From positions 15,924-25,276 of the forward strand of contig JAGOGF010000024.1 in assembly GCA_017996845.1 (NCBI GenBank): a stretch of 9,353 nt of DNA. The letters are read 5' to 3'. Numbering within the stretch: the stretch's first letter is position 1; every line of letters begins with the position of its first letter. The notes under the pieces are model-generated. The model had not been told where the DNA came from and made no database searches. It saw only the letters and a list, made by a program, of their open reading frames with translations. This stretch comes from Butyrivibrio sp. (GTDB taxonomy: Bacteria; Bacillota_A; Clostridia; Lachnospirales; Lachnospiraceae). This document shows positions 1 to 5,676 of the stretch, one piece after another. A program made the position numbers and the translations under genes.

Positions 1-13
1 CCAGGCCTCGTTA

Positions 14-81
14 CTCGCCATATGTCCTCACGCATCCGTCCGTGCAAGCACGACGTCTGCGCGTTGCCACATGGCTCTGCT
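14..81. repeat. 68-bp GC-rich direct repeat, copy 1
   Basis: This 68-bp segment recurs without a mismatch at 140-207, a period of 126 bp. It is about 60% GC, clearly richer than the AT-rich flanking genes. Inside it are a near-palindrome at 41-52 (cgtgc-aa-gcacg) and the palindrome gacgtc. Identity extends leftward only to base 10 with one mismatch at 13. The left end of this unit may lie outside the window. Its right side continues as cttctttcc, unlike copy 2, so the two units are not identical beyond the 68 bp. Confidence 0.9.
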
Positions 82-90
82 CTTCTTTCC

Positions 91-213
91 TGAATAAGCA
101 GACACCACCTTCGGAACCTCTGGTTCCTCGGTCGTGTTGCTCGCCATATGTCCTCACGCATCCGTCCGTGCAAGCACGACGTCTGCGCGTTGCCACATGG
201 CTCTGCTTATTCA
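91..213. repeat. Element bounded by 12-bp terminal inverted repeats, MITE-like
   Basis: The left end tgaataagcaga (91-102) is the exact reverse complement of the right end tctgcttattca (202-213). The 99 bp between them carry a perfect hairpin (ggaacc-tct-ggttcc, 113-127) and nearly all of repeat copy 2. No transposase is encoded and no target-site duplication is obvious at the ends (cctttc-type left flank, cgcaaa right flank). The structure fits a small non-autonomous mobile element, a REP-like intergenic repeat or a structured RNA. The sequence alone does not decide between these. Confidence 0.5.
140..207. repeat. 68-bp GC-rich direct repeat, copy 2
   Basis: This is an exact second copy of 14-81. 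It lies inside a unit bounded by 12-bp inverted repeats (91-102 and 202-213) and ends just before the clpX terminator. The 126-bp period is a multiple of three, so the same frames stay open through both copies and give spurious arginine- and cysteine-rich peptides. Perfect identity between copies suggests recent duplication or homogenisation. Confidence 0.9.
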
Positions 214-218
214 CGCAA

Positions 219-250
219 AAAGGCAGAGGCTTATGCAAGTCCCTGCCTTT
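219..250 (-). terminator. Rho-independent terminator of clpX
   Basis: About 43 nt past the clpX stop, bases 219-226 (aaaggcag) pair with 243-250 (ctgccttt). The inner arms gg+ctt (228-232) pair with aag+cc, closing a 4-nt loop (233-236) with one bulged base on each side. Read on the minus strand, the stem ends in five T (221-217), the normal form of an intrinsic terminator. The opposite direction has only a broken T tract, so it should act mainly on transcripts from clpX. Confidence 0.8.
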
Positions 251-292
251 CTGCCACTTCAGATAAGCATCCCTGCTATCTGTTTTATCAGA

Positions 293-1558
293 TCATTTTG
301 CAGTTTTTAATCTTTTCTGTTCCTTATGTACAATGAGCGGCTGGCTGGTTCCTGCAACCGATGCGTCTGTAATAACGCACTCACTGATGCTGTCATCTGA
401 CGGAATCTGATACATTACATCCATCATTGTCTTCTCCATAATAGAACGAAGTCCACGTGCACCGGTTTTACGCTCATAAGCCATCTCTGCAATTCTCTCA
501 ATTGCATCATCTTCAAATGTTAACTTTACATCATCAATATCAAAAAGTTTCTGATACTGTTTTACCAAAGCGTTCTTTGGTTCCTTGAGAATACGAATCA
601 GTGCTTCTTTATCAAGTCCTTCCAGCGTAACGTTAATCGGAACACGCCCGACAAATTCCGGAATCAATCCAAACTTCACAAGATCCTGCGGTGTCACATT
701 CCCTAATACTTTACCGATATCCTGTTCTGTTTTATCTGCAATCTCTGCATTAAAACCAATTGATTTACGATCCAGTCTTGCTTCTACGATTTTTTCCAGT
801 CCGTCAAAAGCACCACCACAGATAAAAAGGATATTACTCGTATCAATCTGAATCAATTCCTGATGCGGATGCTTCCTGCCTCCCTGCGGCGGAACACTTG
901 CCACTGTACCTTCAATGATCTTCAGAAGTGCCTGCTGAACCCCTTCTCCTGATACATCTCTCGTGATAGAAACATTTTCACCCTTTTTACTGATCTTATC
1001 TATTTCATCGATATATATAATACCGTACTGTGCGCGATCAATATCATAATCTGCTGCCTGTATCAACTTCAGCAGTATATTCTCAACATCTTCACCAACA
1101 TAGCCTGCTTCCGTAAGTGTTGTCGCATCAGCAATCGCAAACGGTACATTAATGATCTTTGCAAGTGTCTGCGCCAGATATGTTTTACCTGACCCGGTTG
1201 GTCCGATCATAATAATATTGCTCTTCTGAAGCTCTACATCCTCTGTCGTAGTCTTCGGTGCCATAACTCTCTTATAATGATTATAAACTGCCACAGAAAG
1301 AACTTTTTTTGCTTCTTCCTGGCCAATTACATAACCGTCCATAAAGCTTTTGATTTCAACCGGTTTAAGCAGATTGATTTTCTTTTCTTCCGATACCTCT
1401 GGTTCATCCTCAAACTCTTCTTCAATAATATCGGCACAGATATCAACACATTCATCACAGATATAAACACCTGCCGGTCCGGCAATCAGCTTTTTTACCT
1501 GATCCTGTGTCTTATTGCAAAATGAACATCTAATCTCTCCGGAATTTTTTCCTGCCAT
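293..1558 (-). CDS. clpX: ClpX, ATP-dependent unfoldase subunit of ClpXP
   Basis: ClpX is an AAA+ hexamer that recognises tagged or exposed degrons, unfolds the protein with ATP and threads it into ClpP. Counting from the ATG at 1558, the N-terminal zinc-binding domain has Cys11, 14, 34 and 37. Next come Walker A GPTGSGKT (119-126), pore loop GYVG (152-155), Walker B IIYIDEID (180-187), pore-2 RKH (229-231), the ClpP-docking IGF loop (268-270), the arginine finger in EFVGR (R306) and sensor-2 GAR (R369). The length, 421 aa, is normal and no key residue is missing. A GTG two codons upstream (1564) is also in frame, but GGGAG lies 5 nt before the ATG and runs into the GTG, so ATG is preferred. 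It is last in the tig-clpP-clpX cluster and has a terminator after it. Family assignment is certain. Confidence 0.98.
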   Translation of the reverse strand: MAGKNSGEIRCSFCNKTQDQVKKLIAGPAGVYICDECVDICADIIEEEFEDEPEVSEEKKINLLKPVEIKSFMDGYVIGQEEAKKVLSVAVYNHYKRVMAPKTTTEDVELQKSNIIMIGPTGSGKTYLAQTLAKIINVPFAIADATTLTEAGYVGEDVENILLKLIQAADYDIDRAQYGIIYIDEIDKISKKGENVSITRDVSGEGVQQALLKIIEGTVASVPPQGGRKHPHQELIQIDTSNILFICGGAFDGLEKIVEARLDRKSIGFNAEIADKTEQDIGKVLGNVTPQDLVKFGLIPEFVGRVPINVTLEGLDKEALIRILKEPKNALVKQYQKLFDIDDVKLTFEDDAIERIAEMAYERKTGARGLRSIMEKTMMDVMYQIPSDDSISECVITDASVAGTSQPLIVHKEQKRLKTAK

Positions 1559-1589
1559 CTTCACTCCCGCATCGTATCATGCTGTTTAT

Positions 1590-1634
1590 TATCATTTAGA
1601 AGCTGAACCATGACTGATTCGCTTCTAAATGATA
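1590..1634 (-). other. Long hairpin in the clpP-clpX gap
   Basis: Bases 1590-1603 pair perfectly with 1621-1634 (14 bp, core tttagaagc/gcttctaaa) around a 17-nt loop. The loop can itself add a gaa/ttc pairing. It starts about 10 nt after the clpP stop and ends roughly 30 nt before the clpX start. There is no T tract on either strand, so it is not a classical terminator. It may be a processing or mRNA-stability element that sets clpP and clpX levels separately. Confidence 0.6.
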
Positions 1635-1643
1635 TATGGATAA

Positions 1644-2252
1644 TTACTTATCTTCCTTTTTTTCACTCTCTGAACGCGCTGTAACCACAGAATCAATCAG
1701 TCCATATTCTACTGCTTCCTGTGCAGACATCCAGTTATCACGATCTGTATCTTTTGCCACCTGTTCAAATGGTTTTCCGGTATTTTCAGAAAGAATACGA
1801 TTCATATTCTCCTTTACCTTCAAAATATGCTTTGCGGCAATTTCTATTTCAGTCGCCTGCCCCTGTGAACCACCGGAAGGCTGATGAATCATAATCTCAG
1901 CATTGGGAAGTGCAAGACGCTTGCCTTTGGTTCCTCCTGCAAGCAAAAATGCTCCCATACTAGCTGCCATACCGGTACAGATAGTTGATACATCACATTT
2001 TATATATTTCATTGTATCATAGATTGCCATTCCGGAAGTAATTTCTCCGCCAGGGCTATTAATATACAGATGAATATCCTTATTCGGGTCTTCCGCTTCC
2101 AAAAATAAAAGCTGCGCAACTACTACACTTGCAGAAGCAGCATTTACCTCTTCTCCCAGAAAAATAATTCTGTCTTCCAAAAGTCTTGAATAAATGTCGT
2201 AAGATCTCTCTCCACGACTTGTCTGTTCAATGACATAAGGTATTAAACTCAT
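1644..2252 (-). CDS. clpP: ClpP, serine protease subunit of the Clp complex
   Basis: ClpP forms the double-heptamer proteolytic chamber that degrades substrates delivered by ClpX or ClpC-type unfoldases in the cytoplasm. The protein is 202 aa, close to the usual 195-205. The catalytic triad is visible: Ser98 in GMAASMGA, His123 in MIHQP and Asp172 in DTDRDNW. The oxyanion and strand motif NSPGG is at 65-69. The N-terminal [16 protein letters not shown] matches the axial-loop region of the family, which supports the ATG at 2252; GGAGG stands 7 nt upstream. The C-terminus is a short charged tail (SESEKKEDK). It lies between tig and clpX on the same strand. No CtsR operator (GGTCAAA-type) or CIRCE element was seen upstream, so heat-shock control through those proteins is not supported here. 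Confidence 0.98.
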   Translation of the reverse strand: MSLIPYVIEQTSRGERSYDIYSRLLEDRIIFLGEEVNAASASVVVAQLLFLEAEDPNKDIHLYINSPGGEITSGMAIYDTMKYIKCDVSTICTGMAASMGAFLLAGGTKGKRLALPNAEIMIHQPSGGSQGQATEIEIAAKHILKVKENMNRILSENTGKPFEQVAKDTDRDNWMSAQEAVEYGLIDSVVTARSESEKKEDK

Positions 2253-2282
2253 TGAAAATCCTCCATTTCAGATCGACCTGTC

Positions 2283-2311
2283 TTTATACACAGTCGTTAT
2301 TTCGTTTGAAA
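2283..2311 (-). promoter_or_regulatory. Possible sigma-A promoter for clpP
   Basis: On the minus strand, TTTCAA (2306-2311) and TATAAA (2283-2288) are 17 bp apart, about 30 bp upstream of the clpP start. The -10 matches five of six consensus bases but the -35 only three of six, so this is a weak candidate. It would let clpP-clpX be transcribed independently of tig. Confidence 0.3.
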
Positions 2312-2369
2312 TCATCAGAACACAACCATAATATCGCACGAAACCCACAGAATCAATAACCTCATAGTA

Positions 2370-2411
2370 AAAGAATTATAAATTCTTTCTATAAAAATCT
2401 TCCAGATTTTT
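2370..2411. other. Two tandem AT-rich hairpins between tig and clpP
   Basis: Bases 2370-2377 (aaagaatt) pair with 2381-2388 around a 3-nt loop. Bases 2393-2400 (aaaaatct) pair with 2404-2411 around tcc. Both stems are perfect 8-mers and lie 4 nt apart. Read on the minus strand the second ends in a T run, and on the plus strand it runs into seven T. These could be weak terminators, but the stems are mostly A-T. A perfect TATAAT is embedded on the minus strand (2375-2380) without a good -35. Confidence 0.45.
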
Positions 2412-2431
2412 TTATTGTATATGTGCGATTT

Positions 2432-2463
2432 GAGCACAGACCTGTATATACAGACCTGTGCTC
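2432..2463 (-). terminator. Symmetric hairpin downstream of tig, possible attenuator
   Basis: Bases 2432-2439 (gagcacag) pair with 2456-2463 (ctgtgctc). Inside, ctgta (2442-2446) pairs with tacag (2449-2453), leaving a symmetric AC/AC internal loop. The direct repeat acagacctgt at 2436-2445 and 2450-2459 is part of the same structure. It lies about 75 nt past the tig stop. There is no T tract after the stem on the minus strand, so complete termination is doubtful. Partial read-through into clpP or a stability role is as likely. Confidence 0.45.
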
Positions 2464-2537
2464 TTATCATTTCTGTAGCATGTATGGAGTTTCTACCGGT
2501 AAAAAATCTCCTGCGATTAATCTTCTTTCTTTGATGC

Positions 2538-3878
2538 TTACTTAGTCTTTGTATCCAAGTCTTCATCCTCAGAAGATTTGGATGCCTTTTTAGCAGCTTC
2601 CTTTGAATTCTCAACTACAAAATCTGCAGCTTTCTGAACCGCAAGATCATCACGAATCTGTTTCTGCTCTTTCTCACTGATCATTCCTTTGATCTTTTCA
2701 ACTTCCATCTTGTACTGATCAGCCATTTTTTTCAGCTCAGCTTCAAATTCTTCATCTGTCGCTTCCAACTTTTCTGCAGCCGCAACAGCCTCCAGAACCA
2801 GTCTGCTCTTAATTCTCTCTTCTGCCTGCGGTTTAACCTGTTCCATCATCTTCTCAACAGAACTTCCCGTATACTGCATATACTGTTCCATATTAAGACC
2901 CTGCATCTGAAGTCTCTGTGCAAAATCATTGACGATCTGTCTCTGCTGTGTTTCGATCATTGCTTCCGGAAGCTCCATCTCTGAATCTTCAATAACAGCC
3001 TTTACCGCTTCATCTTCCTTCTTTGCTTTTGCTTCAGCAGTCTTTTTTTCAACCAGCTTCTTCTTAGCATCTTCTCTGTATTCCTGCAATGTCTCAAATT
3101 CAGATACATCACTTGCAAACTCATCATTCAGTTCAGGAAGCTGCTTCTCTTTAATTGCTTTTACTGCACACTTAAAGACTGCATCCTTATCAGCAAGCTC
3201 AGCTGCCTGATAATCTGCAGGGAATTTAACCTTTACTTCTGTCTCTTTCCCGATTTCAACGCCAATAAGCTGTTCTTCAAATCCCGGAATAAATGCACCT
3301 GATCCGATTGTCAGCGGATAATCTTCACCTTTACCGCCCTTAAATGCTTCACCGTCTACAAATCCTTCGAAATCGAGTGTGATCATATCATCTTTTTGTA
3401 CTGCTCTGTCTGTAACTTCAACCGTTCTTGCGTTTGTATTTCTCTGCTTATCGATCTCAGCATCTACATCTGCGTCTGATACTTCCAGATCCGCTTTTTC
3501 CACCTTGACGCCTTTATATTTTCCAAGGCCAACCGGTGGCTTTAATGCAACTTCTGCAGTAAAGATAAACGGTTTTCCTGATTCAACCTGTGAAATTTCA
3601 ATCTTCGGATTAGAGACGATATCCTCGCCGCTTTCTTCTGCAGCCTTGGGGTATTCACTGTTAATCACTTCATTAGCAGCATCTTCATAGAATACACCCT
3701 TGCCATACATCTGCTCAATTAATTTACGTGGAGCCTTACCCTTACGAAATCCAGGGACACTGATCTTTCCTCTGTTCTTCTGGTATGCGCTCTCAATTGC
3801 TTTCTCAAGATCATCGGCGGAAACCTCTATGGTCAGTTTAGCCATGCTCTTCTCTAACTTTTCGACCTGTACGCTCAT
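2538..3878 (-). CDS. tig: Trigger factor, ribosome-bound chaperone and prolyl isomerase
   Basis: Trigger factor sits at the ribosomal exit tunnel and shields nascent chains; its middle domain is an FKBP-type peptidyl-prolyl isomerase. The 446-aa protein shows the N-terminal ribosome-docking signature GFRKGKAP at 43-50 (Phe44-Arg45-Lys46). A PPIase domain follows at about 160-245, with the LDFEGFVDGE and GSGAFIPGFEEQLIG stretches. A long charged helical C-terminal domain fills roughly 250-430, and a short acidic and lysine-rich tail ends the protein (SSEDEDLDTKTK). The start at 3878 has a full AAGGAGG, though the 11-nt spacing is slightly long. It has its own promoter (3977-4005) and a leader of about 90 nt. 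It heads the tig-clpP-clpX cluster, coupling folding and degradation. Length and domain order are normal. Confidence 0.97.
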   Translation of the reverse strand: MSVQVEKLEKSMAKLTIEVSADDLEKAIESAYQKNRGKISVPGFRKGKAPRKLIEQMYGKGVFYEDAANEVINSEYPKAAEESGEDIVSNPKIEISQVESGKPFIFTAEVALKPPVGLGKYKGVKVEKADLEVSDADVDAEIDKQRNTNARTVEVTDRAVQKDDMITLDFEGFVDGEAFKGGKGEDYPLTIGSGAFIPGFEEQLIGVEIGKETEVKVKFPADYQAAELADKDAVFKCAVKAIKEKQLPELNDEFASDVSEFETLQEYREDAKKKLVEKKTAEAKAKKEDEAVKAVIEDSEMELPEAMIETQQRQIVNDFAQRLQMQGLNMEQYMQYTGSSVEKMMEQVKPQAEERIKSRLVLEAVAAAEKLEATDEEFEAELKKMADQYKMEVEKIKGMISEKEQKQIRDDLAVQKAADFVVENSKEAAKKASKSSEDEDLDTKTK

Positions 3879-3976
3879 TCTGAAAAAATCCTCCTTAAAA
3901 ATATACTCATCAAACCGTGCACTCGTAGACGGTATTATTACCTTTATAATCTAACCATAAACACAGCCATTTGTGA

Positions 3977-4005
3977 ATTATAGCATATCTGCGAGCAGAT
4001 TTCCA
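3977..4005 (-). promoter_or_regulatory. sigma-A promoter of tig with extended -10
   Basis: On the minus strand, TGGAAA (4000-4005) is 17 bp from a perfect TATAAT (3977-3982). The -10 is preceded by TGC, making an extended -10 element. The -35 matches four of six bases. The predicted start is near 3970, giving a tig leader of about 92 nt. The -35 begins only about 11 nt past the stop of the upstream CYTH gene. Confidence 0.7.
3987..4000. promoter_or_regulatory. 14-bp dyad in the tig promoter spacer
   Basis: The sequence atctgc-ga-gcagat is a perfect 6+6 inverted repeat lying between the -35 and -10 of the tig promoter and touching the -35. That position suits a repressor or an activator acting on the spacer. 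It could instead be a very short hairpin at the end of the CYTH transcript, but it has no T tract. Confidence 0.4.
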
Positions 4006-4015
4006 CAAAAGATTA

Positions 4016-4537
4016 TTATTTTTGTTTCAAACTGCTCAGATAAGAATTGCTGTATGTTTTATCCATCGTCACATCCTCCAGAAACCAATCTGCAGGGTGA
4101 TATTGTATTGCTGCCTCTTCTGTCGGAAACTCAACTTCCGCAATGACAATCTGTTCAAACGGAGCCTGAAAAATATCCAGTTCTATCAGCATCTCACGGC
4201 TTTCGATTTTTTCTGCCAGAAGCTGATTGCTCTGCAAATATTGCGCCCTGTATGCATCTGTATTTAATGGAATCAGATATCTTTTTTTCCTGATGATATT
4301 CCCGTCTGCTTTTTTCAGCAAATGTCTGTAGGATACTTCATCCAATGGAAGATTATATTCTGTATGTCTCATAACTCCTTGTCCTTTATAGGTCATATAA
4401 TAATCTTCATCTTCTTTTCTGACACGAATTGCAGGATCTGTGTTGAGATATCCCTGCTCGATTTCATGAAACGGAAAAGATAAAATATCTTCCGGAAGTG
4501 CCTTTACTGTATACTTTTTTTCAATTTCAATTCCCAT
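4016..4537 (-). CDS. CYTH-domain protein (triphosphate tunnel family)
   Basis: CYTH proteins bind triphosphate compounds and divalent metal inside a beta-barrel tunnel lined with charged residues; bacterial members include tripolyphosphatases and class IV adenylate cyclases. The hallmark ExExK motif is at the extreme N-terminus (Glu4, Glu6, Lys8). Other tunnel candidates are Arg38 and Arg40 (RVR), Lys51, Arg83-Arg86, Glu119 and Asp121 (IELDIF), Glu134 and Glu136 (EVEF) and Lys160. All the expected charged strands are present, so an active fold is likely, but the substrate cannot be read from sequence. About 20 residues (92-115) sit between the RYLIPL and LIELDIF strands, longer than the usual tight turn as I know the family. 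The start at 4537 has AAGGTGG 5 nt upstream. The gene overlaps the end of the CBS gene by 11 nt, implying translational coupling. Confidence 0.85.
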   Translation of the reverse strand: MGIEIEKKYTVKALPEDILSFPFHEIEQGYLNTDPAIRVRKEDEDYYMTYKGQGVMRHTEYNLPLDEVSYRHLLKKADGNIIRKKRYLIPLNTDAYRAQYLQSNQLLAEKIESREMLIELDIFQAPFEQIVIAEVEFPTEEAAIQYHPADWFLEDVTMDKTYSNSYLSSLKQK

Positions 4538-4970
4538 TTATACCACCTTTATGCTGTAACTTTGCACCCTTCTGATGATCTGCAAGATAGGAAATCACAT
4601 CTTTTCTGGTAATGATCCCGATAAAGCATTTCTGATCATCGATTACCGGTACAAAATTCTGTCTGGTGATATAATGTATCAGATCTTCCATATCTGCTCC
4701 TGCACAAACAGGTTCGTTGTTTCTATTGCGGGGCACCGACAGCAATGGAATATCCTCTGCATCTCTGAGTGTCAGACTATAGCATTTCTTGGTATACCAA
4801 AGAAAATCTCCTTCTGTGATTGTACCAATATAATGCCCATTTTTTCTGTCAATAATCGGGATTGCCGTATAACGGTGATGCTCCATTTTTTCCAGAGCCT
4901 GACGCAGGGTGTCATCGTCATACAGATATGCCACATCTTCTTTCGGTGTCAGGAAAAAAAGTATATTCAT
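4527..4970 (-). CDS. Stand-alone CBS-pair protein
   Basis: This is a 147-aa cytoplasmic protein made almost entirely of two CBS domains, roughly 10-60 and 75-132. CBS pairs bind adenine nucleotides or related ligands and act as sensors. Each domain keeps the nucleotide-contacting TxxD signature: Thr52 to Asp55 in GTITEGD and Thr121 to Asp124 in GIITRKD. No enzymatic or DNA-binding domain is fused, so it probably senses a ligand for a partner. The 11-nt overlap with the CYTH gene makes that protein the first candidate. The ATG at 4970 lies 13 nt from AAGGAG, which is long; an in-frame ATT two codons upstream would have ideal spacing but is a rare start. The LFFLTP beginning looks like the natural N-terminus, so ATG is kept. 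It has its own promoter at 5081-5109. Confidence 0.85.
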   Translation of the reverse strand: MNILFFLTPKEDVAYLYDDDTLRQALEKMEHHRYTAIPIIDRKNGHYIGTITEGDFLWYTKKCYSLTLRDAEDIPLLSVPRNRNNEPVCAGADMEDLIHYITRQNFVPVIDDQKCFIGIITRKDVISYLADHQKGAKLQHKGGINGN

Positions 4971-5033
4971 ATAAATGATTGAACTCCTTCAAACTTTTTT
5001 CGGATCTGATCACAGTTTCCACAGGCAAACACA

Positions 5034-5065
5034 AGCCGGGTAAAAGAATACTCTTTCCCCCGGCT
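5034..5065 (-). other. Hairpin in the 5' leader of the CBS-CYTH transcript
   Basis: Bases 5034-5040 (agccggg) pair with 5059-5065 (cccggct). Inside, aaaga (5043-5047) pairs with tcttt (5052-5056) around a 4-nt loop. It begins about 9 nt downstream of the predicted start near 5074. On the minus strand it is followed by a T/G mix (TTGTGTTTG), a poor terminator tail. It could protect the 5' end, act as an attenuator, or stop transcripts arriving from the DJ-1 gene. Confidence 0.55.
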
Positions 5066-5080
5066 CAGTCACTGTTGTAT

Positions 5081-5109
5081 ATTATACACCCGATACGGCC
5101 ATTTGTCTT
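5081..5109 (-). promoter_or_regulatory. sigma-A promoter of the CBS-CYTH pair
   Basis: On the minus strand, AAGACA (5104-5109) and a perfect TATAAT (5081-5086) are separated by 17 bp. The -35 has four consensus bases, GACA. The predicted start near 5074 gives a leader of just over 100 nt that contains the 5034-5065 hairpin. Confidence 0.6.
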
Positions 5110-5123
5110 CTGAAAAGTCAGAA
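5108..5123 (-). other. Small hairpin right after the DJ-1 gene stop
   Basis: Bases 5108-5113 (ttctga) pair with 5118-5123 (tcagaa) around a 4-nt loop, directly after the stop codon at 5125. It overlaps the -35 of the next promoter. The stem is short and lacks a T tract, so termination would be weak at best. Confidence 0.3.
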
Positions 5124-5124
5124 A

Positions 5125-5676
5125 TCACTGATTATACACAATCGCTGTCCCAAGCCTATCCGCGCTTTCCTGCCCCTGCAAACGTGCAACAATTGCAAGT
5201 CCGAAAGCAATCGCTGTCCCCATTCCTCTGCTGGTTAATATATGATCCGATAATACCGTCTGCGTATGCTGTACCGCTGCGCCAAAAAGCTGATCCTCTG
5301 CGGTAGGATAGGAACATGCCCTGCGTCCCTTCAGGATCCCCATTCTTCCAAGTATGCCGGGAGCCGCACAGATCGCACTGATATATTTCCCTTTTCGGTC
5401 AAATTCCGCAAGTTGTTCCATCAAAGGTTTGAATGCCTCCAGATTTGTTGTTCCAGGAAGGCCTCCGGGTAAAATGATCATCTCCAGTTCTGCAAAATCA
5501 ACCGCTCCATAAAGGGCATCACATTTTACAGTAATTCCATGTGAACCTGTTATGAAAAGGCTATCTGAAACAGAAATCATCTGTATCTCAATCTTCGCCC
5601 GACGAAGCAGATCTACTACTGTCAGTGCCTCGATTTCCTCAAATCCTTCTGCTACAAAAATTGCTGTTCTGCTCAA
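5125..5676 (-). CDS. DJ-1/PfpI family protein
   Basis: This 183-aa protein belongs to the DJ-1/ThiJ/PfpI superfamily, whose members include glyoxalases, protein deglycases, chaperones and redox sensors. The nucleophile elbow is AICAAP with Cys103, and Glu16 in EEIEA matches the glutamate that tunes that cysteine in DJ-1. The GGLPGTTNL stretch (71-79) supports the small YajL/DJ-1-like subgroup. The start is TTG at 5676: no ATG occurs before residue 33, and the first beta strand (TAIFVAEG) would be lost if translation began there. The TTG overlaps the LacI-gene stop as TTGA, with GGAG 8 nt upstream, so translation is probably coupled to the repressor gene. It is the last gene of the probable malQ operon. 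A role in detoxifying reactive carbonyls from sugar metabolism is plausible but is only inference. Confidence 0.88.
   Translation of the reverse strand: MSRTAIFVAEGFEEIEALTVVDLLRRAKIEIQMISVSDSLFITGSHGITVKCDALYGAVDFAELEMIILPGGLPGTTNLEAFKPLMEQLAEFDRKGKYISAICAAPGILGRMGILKGRRACSYPTAEDQLFGAAVQHTQTVLSDHILTSRGMGTAIAFGLAIVARLQGQESADRLGTAIVYNQ

Noticed and set aside
10..213. CRISPR array
   Set aside because: Only two repeat copies of 68 bp are present, far longer than CRISPR repeats; there is no third copy and no cas gene.
11..238. 75-aa minus-strand open frame through the GC-rich repeats
   Set aside because: Its ATG lies in the loop region of the clpX terminator, it has no ribosome site, it is just the repeat read twice because 126 is a multiple of three, and frames are open on the other strand too.
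2253..2537. CtsR or CIRCE heat-shock operator upstream of clpP
   Set aside because: I looked for GGTCAAA-type repeats and the CIRCE half-site on both strands and found neither.
2315..2614. 99-aa minus-strand frame overlapping the tig end and the intergenic gap
   Set aside because: Out of frame with tig, with no ribosome site, low-complexity basic composition, and running through the hairpins.
3914..3942. Alternative hairpins in the tig leader (accgt/acggt and ggta/tacc)
   Set aside because: Stems of 4-5 bp that exclude each other are expected by chance; they are not enough for a riboswitch call.
4575..4982. 135-aa plus-strand frame opposite the CBS gene
   Set aside because: Antisense shadow of a well-supported gene; cysteine- and isoleucine-rich composition and no ribosome site.
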